Positions 47,938 to 60,500 of a stretch of DNA of 64,000 bases are shown one piece after another. The stretch covers positions 11,267,162 to 11,331,161 of the forward strand of contig NC_021684.1 in assembly GCF_000247815.1 (NCBI RefSeq). Reading direction: 5' to 3'. How positions within the stretch are numbered: position 1 is the first letter of the stretch; each line of letters begins with the position of its first letter. A program made the position numbers and the translations under genes. Below the pieces are notes generated by a model that saw only the letters and a list, made by a program, of their open reading frames with translations, searched no databases and was not told where the DNA came from. The DNA comes from Ficedula albicollis (lineage: Eukaryota; Chordata; Aves; Passeriformes; Muscicapidae).

Positions 47938-47975
47938 AACTTGTGTTCAGGGGACAGGAACTTGTGTTCAGGGGA
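47938..47975. repeat. Tandem duplication, period 21 bp
   Basis: The sequence aacttgtgttcagggga occurs at 47938-47954 and 47959-47975, giving a 21-bp period and 1.8 copies. The multiple of three leaves a + frame open across it but does not by itself indicate coding. Confidence 0.9.
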
Positions 47976-50605
47976 AAGTTTCAAACAGGAATAAGAAGGA
48001 AAAGGAGACTTGCTGTGTCTTGGTCATGACAGTAGTGGAGCTGGGGGTGCAGAAGGAGACAAGACTAGAGCGAGCAGGGCTGTCAAAACAGCAACCATCC
48101 ATCTCTGGAGGGAAGGGACACACTCACAGTCCTTTCCCTAACATACAGGGAGGGATCTGGGGACCTGAACTAGAGGGGTAGGAGAAGGAGGAGGAAAGAG
48201 AGACACTTCTAAGCCAGATGTGAGCAGCATTGTCCCCCAGAGTCAGGTCCAGCTGGGGGAAGGAGGCAGCTTCTGCTACAGCTGTATTTTCCCAAACAGA
48301 GGCAGGCTCCCTGCATAAGGGCAGAAGCCTGCAGGGTTTTCCTCCACCAGCTTTTCATTTCTCACCCTGCAATGACAAGCTCCACTTCAGCATGATTTGC
48401 TGTCACAAAGACACAGAAAAACCAAGCCATACACTGCCAGATCAGAGAGTTTTGGGACAGTCACCCAGTCACACCCATGTTGTGGAGGAGCAGTTTGGGT
48501 CCATCTTTCACAAAGTGGCCTCCCAAGCCACAGGAGAGTGGCTCCCACCCTCTTGTCTCTGGTACAGGCTGACAGAGGGTCTCAGCTGGCTGGGCAGACT
48601 TCCCAAGGAAAGGAAGGGCAGGACTGACACAGATTGTTTTGCACATATTCTCATCAGCAGAGCAGAGCTTCGTGAGCACTCTTGAACACGCCAGAAAAAC
48701 CCTCCTACACAGAGTTGTCAGTGATGTTAAACAGGGAGAAGGCAGGACTCATCCTCATACAGCCAGAGCTGCTATTTTCAGGGTCAGATCGAGAGCATGA
48801 GGGCTGGACTCTGACTTAGGAGATTTCCTCTCAATTCTACTGGACAGAGTGAACAGGCTCTGCACTGTTGTGCATCTGAGGATGTAGCAGAATGGGACAG
48901 GAACCCCCTGCAGAAGATTTTTTGTGACAGGCAGGTAAAGCTGAGGTTTTCCACAATTGTTTAAATGAACAAGTGCATGTCTTTCCTTTGCTGAGTTTAT
49001 ATTTATCCTTCTCAGCAGAGCTAGATTATTGTTCTACTACAGCCCAATGGGTGATGATAATAAGTTAATGCAGAGTTTGGACTGCTGGGAGCTTATAATT
49101 ATTTATTTGGAAAGTAATGGTAAGTATATGTGCATGTTCTCACACAGATACATGCACACAGATTGCACATATAAATGCTCACCTATGCACATCTCTGTAA
49201 AAAGCAGGGAGAGGAAAATGAAGACACTGAATAATGAGTCACAGATTGTGGGGGCTTAACCCTTTGAGTTGCCACTAACAACAGAAATAGTGTTGCTGTC
49301 AGTGGGGTGATAAGCTCAGGTTGTTCTTTGGTACTGTGGGGATCTGTGCCTCAAACAGTCACAGGTTCATAGATCCTTATTTGGGGTAATATTTTTCTTT
49401 CTTTTGGGCAAGAAAATATCTTTTTATTCCATTTGTAGTAACACAAAACTTCTTTTTAGCACTGTAATAATTACCACTGGTAATAATTTCTGTAATGATG
49501 AGTAACAAACTCCTCTGGCAACATGCAAGAAATACCTGCACTCTCCCCTAAAATGATACCAGGGAATTGCTCAGGGATACTAATCATATTCTCCCATTTT
49601 TTACCACGTTGGAAGCAGGAAGAAATGACAGCAAAGCCAATGAGCTGGATGTTCCCACCAGCTGTACCCACCACCAAATCAGAAATAGGAATGCTGGTGC
49701 ACAAATGGAGTCTGCCATGGGAAAAAATCTTATTCTCAGCAGCTTCCTAGGATTGTTGTGGTGAGTGCAGGATTTCTCATCTGTTGAACACAAGCAGTTT
49801 AAGTACAGACTGCTGAAGATCCCCTCTCCTTCCGCAGGCTCATGATGAAGTTGTAATGGTGCAGCTATTGCATCTGTTTGCCTAATTAAAACCAGCTGAC
49901 TCTGTGTGAGCTCCCATCCAAGAAATAGCTGTGCAAATACATTTTATACTGTTAATGTAAAGAACAAATCTGTGGCCCCTACCCTTAAGGCCCTTCAAAA
50001 GCACCACTGGTGTTTTAATTCCTTTCAAGTTCACACAAAAATGTGATTCCCCAAAACAATAAGTTCCTGTCCTTTCCTACTATCCAGCACAAGGCCTGAG
50101 ACATTTCCCATTTGTATGGATTTATTGCCTAGTAATTATAGTTCATGAAATCCATTCACAGTAAAGTGTGTCCTGGATACTCCCACTCATCCTGGCAAAC
50201 CAAATGTTTAACATCATGAGGGGTATAAAAATACAAGCAGTGGTATTTGAGTCACTTTTAGTATAACAGATTAGTTTGCAGGGTCTGGCAGTGTTTATAG
50301 TATAAATCACACTTTAGAGATGGGAAAATACTCTGAGATTATCTAGTTTTATGTAAGTATGTATTTTCTGCTGCCTTCATCAAAACCCAAATTGAGAAAC
50401 ATCTTCATGTACAAGATTTCCACCGCTCCCCTTTGGGATTATCCAACAACTTGACAGAAATCACTATTAGGAAATATACCCTGACATTTAGATCTACAGT
50501 CTCCATTGCTCAGTTTAAGCTTTTTACTCCTTTCAGCATCCCATTCCCTTCCTTTCTTCTTCAGTGTTCACAGCCTCCAGATCCTTGCAGCAGGTTCAAA
50601 CATCC

Positions 50606-50624
50606 TGTCACTGTCACTGTCACT
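50606..50624. repeat. Short hexamer repeat (TGTCAC)3
   Basis: Three perfect units of TGTCAC in a pyrimidine-rich setting. Confidence 0.85.
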
Positions 50625-50929
50625 ATTTCTCCCAGCTCACCTGCGTGCCAGTATAGACATGGACACTCCTACAGCTCTTGAACATGGGTTTGTCAGCAGC
50701 AGACAAAAAAAAAAAAAAGGATTGCTAAGGACTGGTCAGTGGCCAAATCAAACAGGTATGCTCACATAAAGGAGCCACTTCCAATTTTTTTGAATTATTC
50801 CATTTTTAATAGGTGTTTTTCCCCTCTGGTAATGGTTCAATCACCTTTCCCTTAGCTGAACCACTCCCCAGACAAGAAAACAGGAGCAACCAACCGAGAC
50901 ATATTTGGAGCTAGAGGCAGCTGCTGTTT

Positions 50930-51250
50930 ACTCGTGTATTTTGCTTTCTCACACAAGTGCTGGGTACGTCGTGGCCTTGACGCTGAGCAAGGAGAGTCCG
51001 AGTGCAGGGGGCATGGAAAGGGCATATTCCCCTCCCTGGCGGCAGGCCCTGGCAGCAGCAGCAGCCTGAGGCACAGTCCAGCGCCCTGAGTTCCTCCTGC
51101 TGACCCCTGCTTTCTGCTCACTCGCCTCTCTCTGGCTCAGGGCCCCGGTGGGGACAGGGCAGGAGGGCTGGAACCCTGGCTGAGGGCAGCACAGAGCTCC
51201 CCCAGCCCCTCTGAGGCCAGCACGTCATTCGGAATGGCCGCTCTCCAGAG
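50930..51250. other. GC-rich, CpG-enriched patch
   Basis: The most CpG-dense stretch outside the LTR: about twelve CpG in some 310 bp, with GC around 60 percent by eye. An 89-codon frame on - (50852-51121) begins MSRKQGSAGG and overlaps it but is not recognisable. It could be a promoter, a first exon, an enhancer or an old GC-rich repeat. No TATA box or convincing splice-flanked coding exon is visible. Confidence 0.35.
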
Positions 51251-54200
51251 GCAATGAAGGATTAAAACTGTGCCACATGAGTGCACTGGTTAAAATGGAA
51301 GACTTGCTAAGCAGTTGCAGGGTCCAAAAAGAGTTAGAGAGGGTCAAGTTTCCAGTTCAGTGAACCCTGTCAGCTGTCCCAGGGCACTGCCTCACTTGGG
51401 ACAACAGACACACACACCAAGGAGAGGTGAGGCTGAGATTTCCAAAACTCAGGGCACTGCACACACAATCTCCATTTGCTTTTATGCTGATTGGGAATCA
51501 GATTCCTACCAGATCCAAGGCCAGAAGGGCACACGCTCTCCTCCAAGTTCAGAATCAGGTTTTCTGGATCTGTCAATGCCTGGCATTGCCACAGTACCCA
51601 CAACAGCTCCACTCAACACCACAACCCACATGGCTCCTGGAAGAGTCTCCAGCTCTACTGAGGGCCCCACACTGCTCCCAGCAGAGCCATGCTGAAGGTG
51701 CAGACACTGCTTTGGTGGCCACAGGGCTGCACTGCTCCCTCTGCATCACTGCTTTTTGGCACAGAGGAACCTGGCAGCAAAAACATTGGGTGAGATTAGT
51801 AAAAAGGGAAGCAATGAAGTAAAGTTCCCAAGGCAAAGAGAAAATTTTTCCCTTTCAGTCTGACCTCTTAGGAATTGGGTATCTACATGCTTATACCACT
51901 TGAATATATAAAAAAAGGCAGTTTAAGGTGCACATCATGGAATTACCTGTGTTATTTTACATATGCAGATATCTTGCAGCAAGCACTGAACTGTTTCATT
52001 GCCAACCATTTATCCATTTTAAATAAGTGCAGAACAGATTATCCCTTTAAAAATGCCTGAAACAAGCACCTGGCCTAACTAGGCAGCCCTGTCCCTCTTT
52101 TACTGAGGGCAAAGCTCCTGCCTGATCATCTTACAACATGCTGTAGCCTGCAGCTGGGAGAAGAATAAACGTCTTCTCATAGAGATTAAGTGTTTGTAAA
52201 ACAGTGACCTGCAGCAATGGTAGAACAAACACAAAAGAAAATATCAGGTTCAGCTACTTCTGTGCCCACTTTCCCTGTGTGGAAATGTCACCAACTGGAC
52301 AAGGTTGGCACACAACCAGAGAAGAACCTCAGCCCTTTGTACAAACTGCTGCTCCTGAGGAATTTCCCTTCTTAGTCCCCAAAATACGTGTCCAAGGAGG
52401 CAAAAGGCTGCTTTCCTCACCTTAGCACCTTCAAAAGGGCCCAGATGAGGCAGGGTGTGAGCAGCAGCACAATGCAGAATGCCAGGAGCCAGTGTTGAAC
52501 TGAGCTCCTGCACTGCAGCAGAGCTGGTCCTACCAGCACAGCACAAGCATGAGTGTGTGCCAAAACCCCTATTTTGACAAAACAAGACCTATCTAACAAG
52601 ACAGAGCTCTACAGAGCCAAGGGTCTTCCATGGTACCAGCAAATGAAATGCCCTCCACTTCTGTCCTAGGCTCAGTGCTCTGATTGTTGCTCTGAACATG
52701 TGCCACAAAATGCCTCTGCTGTGCTGGGATCCCAGTTGTACAGGATGGAAAGCTCTGAAGATAAAAATTTCTAGGGCTTAAATGAAAAACCATTATGAGT
52801 GCAAAGCTGAATTCAGTCCAAGCTCAGAGTTTTTCTTGTTCAAGATATCAGATCATAACATCATTTATAGCATGAATCTGTCAGTCAAAAACTCTGCAGT
52901 TTTCTGACAAACCCTGGCCCTTTGCAATGTGCACCTCTCTTCCTGGGAGAGTGCAATGTGAAGATCTACACAGTGTCCTCTCATCTCTGTAAGGCATTTA
53001 ATCAGTCACCAGGCTGTTCTGCAATGTGCTGAGCAGCAATATTGTGTAAGGCTCAAAGAAAGTGAAGGCAAAGAGCAACTTTGGTAATCCCTGGCCAGGC
53101 CATTGAAGGTGATGAAGTCTGGGAATAGTCCTGCCATTCAGCCACATTAAAGGTGGTGATTAGATATTTGCCAAGGGGTTTGCAGGTGTTTGCAGTGCTG
53201 AAGCAAGGAAGCAAAGGCTCTGAAAAGTCATGGATTTAAGCTCTTTTACTGCATCAAGCTCGTTGACTAAATACAGAAAGCAGTGTAAAGTTTCATGTCT
53301 GTGTTTCTTCCCTTTGCTGGAGCTAAGACCTCATGATAATATTATGGCTTATAATACCTTTATCCAAAAAATGGTAATCAGCAGTAATCACAATCAATAC
53401 TTAGCAAAGAACAGCCAAGAAAGGGAGCTGAGCCCAAGGGAAAGGATTTAATCAGCTTCATTGACATTTGGCCTAGTTAATATAACTGGAACTGGTCTTC
53501 TCTCTTGTTTAAGGAAAGAAACTCTTGCCAACTCAGCACCAGTGAACCCCAGACTGTTCATGAGAACCAGCCCTAACATTAGATCAGGGAGGGGGAAAAA
53601 ACCAACAAACCACCAACACCAAACCACCTTTGTCTTGCACTTCCACAAAGCTTTCTCCTGCTCTGAATGACACTGCAAGAGCTGACAGTGGCTTCCTCCT
53701 GCCCACAGGATTTCACTTAAAAAACACCTCACTTTGCTCTCTGGAAATGGATGCATTAAGGTAGTTCACACTAGAACATGAGGTGGGATTTTTACAGCCT
53801 TCGTCTTCCTTTCTTTCCCCCACACACCGTGGTGGGTCTTTTCCTGTGGCTCTTCTAGTTTGAGGGATAAACAGCAAAAGCCAAAATTTCCAGGAGCAGA
53901 CACAATCCATCCAAACAGGAACCACTCTGTGCAAACCACCTGGCAGGACACACATGCTGCCCTGAGTGGGAGCTTGGTATGCACCTGGATTTTTTTCACG
54001 TGGTAAATGCACGTGAGGATTGTTCCAATGGAAGGTGCAGAAGCCTCATATTGATCTCCCTAACAGGCAACAGCAGCACAACGTGCCCTGGCCCTGACCC
54101 CAGGGGTGCCCACTCTGGCTGAGCCCTGGGCCCCTCCAGGGCCAAAGCCAGCACAGGGGACAGGTGGTGTTACCACTCTGATGACCAGACAGAGCACATT

Positions 54201-56014
54201 CATCGATTGGGTATGTGAGCTCATTCCCACCAGGAGTAATCTTGTTTAACACTGCTAAACCTCTCCAAAGGGCTTCTTACAGCTCATGGCATGGCAAGCA
54301 GTGGAGGAAATCTGTGCAGTGGGTGCTTTGCATGGAAGGATGTTATCAGGGCTGGCCTCTGGCAATTCATGCAGCAGCATCCTGCCTGCTCCAGGGATGC
54401 TGCACACAGCAATATCCACTTCCTAATCACAGACAAGGATGCAAGGATCCACAGAAAAACCTTACCTTTAATAAAGCCTAAAGCAATTAAAAGCTGAATC
54501 AAACATTTTATGCTTAAATACAAAGTCTTTTTGACTCTAGATTACCGGTGGTAATTATATAGATTTTATTTTACAATAACATTGCAAACATGACGGCTCA
54601 GACAGTTCCTGGGTGAAATGAGCCCAGTTCAGCTCAGAGAGGGCTTCAGGCAATGAAAGCCCAAAAGCAGTTGCCTTTAGGCACAGCCCTGACTTGTTAC
54701 CTCAGCTTCAGGGCCAAGGCTTGGCAATCCTAAAACAAAGGCTGGCTTTCAAAAATGGCTCTTCCCTGTTGAGAAAAAAACCACATTTCTGCCATCCTCC
54801 CAACAGCACAGTGGTAAAAAGGTGTTTCACAGACAGTCTTGGAGACAAGATTCCCCACATTAAAGACTTACAGTCAAAATAAAAAGCTAAAGAAATAAGA
54901 GAACAAAAAAGAGGAAAAATTGAAAAAATTTAAAAGCAACTGGAGTGCAGTGATTGGGGTCCTTTGGGACACTGCCAGAGCTGTCCTGGGGACTGGCAGA
55001 TAATCCCAGAACTTTGACTGAAGACTTTTGCCAGCAGTATCCTTTGGTCAGAGTAACAAAATAGTCAAACACCACAAAAGGGGCTGCCAAAGGCATTTGG
55101 ATTCCCTTGTGACTAATTATAGATTTTAAAGCTGTTGAGGGAGCGGGAGTTTCCCCATTAATAAAAAAGTATAATTGTATAACTCCACACCCCCTTCCTT
55201 TCTAATGCAGCGCACACAGAGAACCTCATACATCAACTACAAAGTGTGCATTGTTCTGTGTCAGCAGATAAATAATTTGCCATCTGAAGACTTGGAAGCT
55301 GTTCTCTTAGTTCAGGATTATTGTTCCACTTGAAGCATGAAGTTGGCAGCTTTACTTTCTTCTTCTTCTCAAGAGAATTGGATCGCTCTAAGACTTGAGT
55401 GACTTCCAGGCCAATAACTCACCAAGATATTTGTGTGAGCACACACATGCAATCTCTGGAAGGAGTTAGGTGGAGAGGTGATTTCATTTGTCTTTTATTA
55501 TCATGCATTCTTAACTACATACTCTTTAAAAAAAAACCTGTGGTGTTGAAACTATTGCCTCTTGAATTTCTTTCAGTCATCTTTAAAATCTTTGATGCTC
55601 TATCAGCCAAAAGTTTCAAGGCAGGAGGAAAGGGCTGTGCTCCTGTTTGAGGGTTTATTTTTGTTTTGCTTTTTTTTTTTCTCACCCTTTAAGTGAATTT
55701 TTATTAACACACCTCTAACCAGGGTATGGATTTGTGGTCATGTCTGTCCATTATGACAGCCTGCCCCTTGCTAGACTGCTGCAGCAATCAAAGAAGCACA
55801 TGTTTTCTAGCAGGCATGGACTGGTCTCACATCCCATTTTCCAAACCAAGGGGAAGCCCAGATCATTATCCAGTAGCCCCATTCCTAATTTTCAGTAGTC
55901 CAGAAAAAGAAAAAATTAATATAAACCCCCATCAAGAGAGCAAATTTCTAATGTGGTTATGCTTTTATTTTGGTACTCTTAATAGTAATTAAGTTCTCTT
56001 GAAGAAGTATGTTT

Positions 56015-56040
56015 TTCATTGACTTCAGCAGGCTTTGGAT
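56015..56040 (+). repeat. Probable fossil of an ancient CR1/L3-like LINE
   Basis: The segment cattgacttcagcaggcttt followed by ggat closely resembles the old amniote LINE motif 'CATTGACTTCAATGGGCTTTGGAT'. Surrounding similarity has decayed. Identification is from memory of the motif. Confidence 0.4.
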
Positions 56041-57516
56041 GAGAAACAGTCTGGAGGTTTTTTGATAAAATGTTATTTTGACAGAAAATGCAGACTCGCT
56101 AAAATTGAAACAGTTCCTGGGAATAGCTTTCACAATGACAGCTCAGTGAAAACGCTGCTGTTATCTCAGGTCCACAATGTACTCTTCAGAACCAGAGCTG
56201 GAAGAGAAAACATGAAGTAGCAAAGTGCTCTTGGCCAGGCCATCCACCCTGAGGCAGCAGGCTGAGTTGGGCTCAGACTCTGGATTTAAACACCCCTCAG
56301 CTTCTCAGAGAATCCAAATTACTGGGGCTGTAACTACTTACAATGGGCTGTTTCTCCTCTCCAGTTTGGGAGCTGTCAGTCCATCTCAGCACGGGGCAGA
56401 AATATTTTTGAAGGTTTCAAGTGTTCTTCAGGATAGGAAAAAGTGTTTCCTCCCAGCTGTACTTTAAATTGGACCATAAAGGTTTACATTTAAAAACGAT
56501 TGTGAAACATGGCTCAAACAAGATGCCCTTGGGGCTGCACACTAAAGACAGCAGCAGCTCTGCCATGAGCTTTGATGAGCACTCAGCTGTACATTTGCAG
56601 CTCCACATTTCATTGAAATATTTATACCTCTCTAAGAAAGAGTGGGAGCATTCTACCTAGAAAGAAAAATGTGTGTAGTGCTCACAATCTCGTTCTGGAC
56701 CTCTGCCTATATCAGGGGTGGAGATGCAATTGCGTAGACAAAGAAAAAATTTTTGACCTTGAAAATCAGAGAATTCAAACATCACTGTTAAGACAAACAT
56801 TCAGAGAAGTAAACAGAACTGAGGTGGTTTCTACTGCTGCAAAAACAAGTGGCCAAAACCTCATTTGGCATTAAGTGGCATATTTACTGTGAACTCAAGA
56901 AGGTGATATTGATTTATACCTGCTTAGAAGTCATCACAAAAAAGGTTTCTAAAACTGAACCAGCATTCAGGGGAAATTTTAATATTTTAAGTCTGGGAGA
57001 AGTCCAAGAAGAAAGGACCTTCTAGCCAGAAGTTTTACGTGAAAGGGACAGGAAAGAAGAAGAAAAGAAAGAAGGAAAGCTGAGATGTGGCATGGTGCTG
57101 TGCCCAAACACGTGCTGGAAGGGGGCACAGAGGAGCCCTGTCCTTCCAGGAGCCAGCCTGTATCACAGCCCAGACACCAAAGGACAGCTACAGAGATAAC
57201 TCTGCAAGGGCAGCAAACCAGCCTGTTTGCTTTCTCCAAACATCATCGCTGAATGGCTTAGTGGTGTCAGAAGAGGGCACAGAATTTAAGGTTTGTTGGT
57301 TGGTTGTGTTGTTTTGTTTAACAGGCACAAGATCCCGTGGCTGGGACTGGGGTTGCACAAGGATTGCATTAAACCCTGTGGTACATTTCCAAGCCTTGTT
57401 TGTCTGAACAATTGACTCTGAGCACAGACACTTATCAATAGAAGCCTAAGCAAATTTCAGAACAAGCTTTAATTTTTTTTTTTCTGACTTGGACATCAAG
57501 GTCTTCCAGGCCTGCA

Positions 57517-57530
57517 GTTGCTGTAGCAAC
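57517..57530. promoter_or_regulatory. X-box-like palindrome (possible RFX site)
   Basis: gttgct-gt-agcaac is a perfect 6-bp inverted repeat with a 2-bp spacer. It fits the RFX X-box layout of GTTGC/GCAAC half-sites 2-3 bp apart. RFX factors often act at ciliary and neuronal enhancers. No nearby gene is visible, so the target is unknown. Confidence 0.35.
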
Positions 57531-60500
57531 AGAAAGGAGCTCATTATATGATCAGCCTGAAGGCCAAAGCTATCAGACTTGAAATGACCAAAAGTTAATA
57601 TTTAACCTAAATTCTCTTATTTATTTAAAAACATGCATCTCACTTGTATTAGCAGCTGCCTCACGGACCTATGTCAAAAATAAACGTAGAATCATGAGAT
57701 ACCAAAATTTTCATACATGTCCCAAAATAATGTCCAGTTCCTCAGTGGAGCAGGCTCTGAAAGCTGTTTCCTACCAGAAGTCATGCAACAACATACTTAG
57801 GTTGTTGGACCTCTACTTAGGTAGGTAGAGACTATTTCCTCTGATCTTTTGTGTCTGACAGTCACTTGTCACTTTAACGATTTATTGGCATTTTACATAA
57901 TTTTGTCTTAAGAGCTAAAGAAAAGGAGCATGATTCTTTTTTGTCTTCATTAGATTCTGTCCTTTGGACAACCATTTCAGGGACAAGTTATGCTTTGCCT
58001 TGGGCCCAGCAGACAGAAACAAAAGGAAATAAATTGCTGTGGCAAAATTATATGACCCATCCCCTACTATTGCTTAAACATGTCTAGCCTGCCTCATTGC
58101 AGTTTCAAGTGCCTGGCAGGCCACTCTTTGCCCAGCTTTCAGTGCTAGCTGCTGGTTTTCTTCAATGAAATAGCATCTGTGGAGAGCCAGGAGGGACCTA
58201 TTAACTGACACTGCTTTGGGCTTGTCCACCAGCAGAGCAAGAACACGTTAAAGATGGCCCTGACTTGGTCAGCTCCTGCTTTAGCAACATACACATTTTC
58301 TTCAGCTCAAATCCAGAGTGAAAATAAACAAAGAAATCCAACATTCAGGTTTTGCCATTAATGGTCAGCAAAATCACCATTTAAGTAAAGCTGTGAAGCT
58401 GATTATGTTACCCAACAGCTTCACAATCTTTATTGCCACTGCTGATGGAGTGGGAGGACCCAAACTTTTACAAATACTTTGAAGGAGCCCAGCCCAGGTG
58501 CAGCTCCCTGTCCTGGGCTCGCACCATTTTCAGGCATGACCCTGACATTGCCTTTGCACTGGGACAGCTGGAGGCAGTGGGGAGGAAGGCTTGGTCTTAA
58601 TCCAGTGCAAAACTATTTGTTTAATTCTAAAGAGACATCCTCCTTAATTAAACTGTTGTGTCTCTTGCAGAGCTAGAAAGCAGTGTGGAAAGACACCCAC
58701 CCACACATCTTAATGTGTCTCAGTTAGACAGTACGTTGCTCAGTTTTATTTTGTTATCCTTTTGTCCCTTGTTCAGCATGTTTCAGCTGACCCTGTGATG
58801 GAGCAGAAATAGCAGTGTGGCTGGGAGGGGGGTACACCACAGCTTGCAGGCAGGAATGGGGAGGAGGAAAAGAAGCTATCCTGATGGATGCATCCATTTG
58901 GAGTTTTTTCAGCCACCCTGACCTCACAGCACAGGAATGACTTTTATCATCAGGAGACCCTGATCTTCCCCTCCCAGAGACCCTCTGCCAGGGCCTGGCA
59001 TGCCTTGGGCACACTCTGACCCCAGCTTCCTCCTGTGTCCCCTCCATCCTTTACCCCTAGGTTCACCCTTGACCCAAATGACCATGAACCCAGCCAGGAC
59101 AGGTTTGCTTGAATCACCTTTACACTGATGCTGTGAAAGGAGAGCTCTGCAAGTCAGCAGAAACACTTCTGCAAGGGTTAGGCATGCCCTGAGCCCTCCC
59201 AAGGAACAGCTCCCCAAGGAATAACCCCCAGAAAACATATAAATAAAACACTAATTTAAAGTACTCCACAAAACAAAGCACAACAGCAGAAGTGGGATTT
59301 GGTGGTGGTATGTCCTGGCTGCTTTCTCCAAGCTGCACACCCCAAGCAGGAGGTGCATTTGGACTTCACACAGGTACAGCCAGCGGGGAGAGAGGCTGGG
59401 GAGGATTTCTTGCCTGTCCCATCTCTGAAATGCTCCCAGCAGAATGCCACTGCTGCCTGCACATCTGCAGCTGTCAGGGAGTCTCTCCCTGTGCTCTGTA
59501 ACCCGAGGCTCTGCAGGGCAGCAGGAGCTGCTCCCCTCGCCTGCCTTCCTAAGGCAGCACTTGCTCAGCAAACACAAATATGTTTACTGTGGAAACTTTG
59601 TACTTGCCTTACTGCCCTTGCTCTTTGCCAGGTGTTTTTCTTTTTATACCCACAGGAGATGCAGAGCCATGTTCTAATATAGAAATATAGGTTCGTGTGC
59701 ATGTGTTTATTAATAAACAGGTGGGCAAATCTCTTTGCTTACTGCCTCGTTTGAGTGATTTATTTAGTTATTTTTAGACTTAGTACCGCCTCAAAGCAGC
59801 TACATCAAGGGGTGACTATTGTAATATATTGAAGCTACGTTCAAGATTGATTTTTCCAGAGAGAGAAAAGAAAAAAAAAAAGATAAATAAAAGAGCAGAC
59901 ATAGCTATAAGAGCAGCCAGCACAAATCAGCCCTGCTTTCCACTCACCAATTTTGATGTTGCTGCTATTCTTGTCTTTCCTAATGTTGCCCTGGGGATAA
60001 GCTGGAAACAAATTCAGTGCCTAGGTATACCAGGACCCCCCTCAAAGGGCTGCAGTAGAGCATCATGTTTAGGAATCCTGATTGCATTGCTTAGAGCAAC
60101 TTCCTGTACTATCTATGGAAATATATATACACACATGTAAGAGGCCATGGTTTTGTCTTCTGCTATCAAAAGGAGCTTGAGGTACAGCTTTCATAGCCTC
60201 AGCTTCTGGGGGGGCTCCTTTGGATGTCTTTCCCCAGATTTGTCCTAAACTGGGACAGGGGGCATCAGAAGCAGACTGGGTAGCCCATGAGAAAGCCACA
60301 GAAAGCAGAAGGGAAGGAGAAGTTGGTGCCAATGTAAAACAAGGGGCTACAGCCCCTGGTATCTCCCCTTCTTCCCCCACAGGGAATCTTGAGAGGTGCT
60401 GGGCATTCAACACAAATCCTTATCCCACTGAGACCTGGCTGCCTGGCGATTCTCCCAGCAATGAAAACCCCCTTGAAAAACCCACTTGTGTTATTCACAA

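Larger units (their letters stand above)
44027..50929. other. Unique non-coding DNA, no gene seen
   Basis: About 6.9 kb with frames of up to 163 codons (45447-45938) and 151 codons (48230-48685), neither with a recognisable domain. CA/TA-rich dinucleotide stretches lie near 44387-44408. A 10-bp hairpin (47737-47760), a 21-bp tandem duplication (47938-47975) and a hexamer repeat (50606-50624) are listed separately. Confidence 0.6.

Noticed and set aside
48230..48685. 151-codon + frame overlapped by other frames on both strands
   Set aside because: Multiple overlapping frames in one locally GC-rich area indicate few stop codons, not selection; no family recognised.
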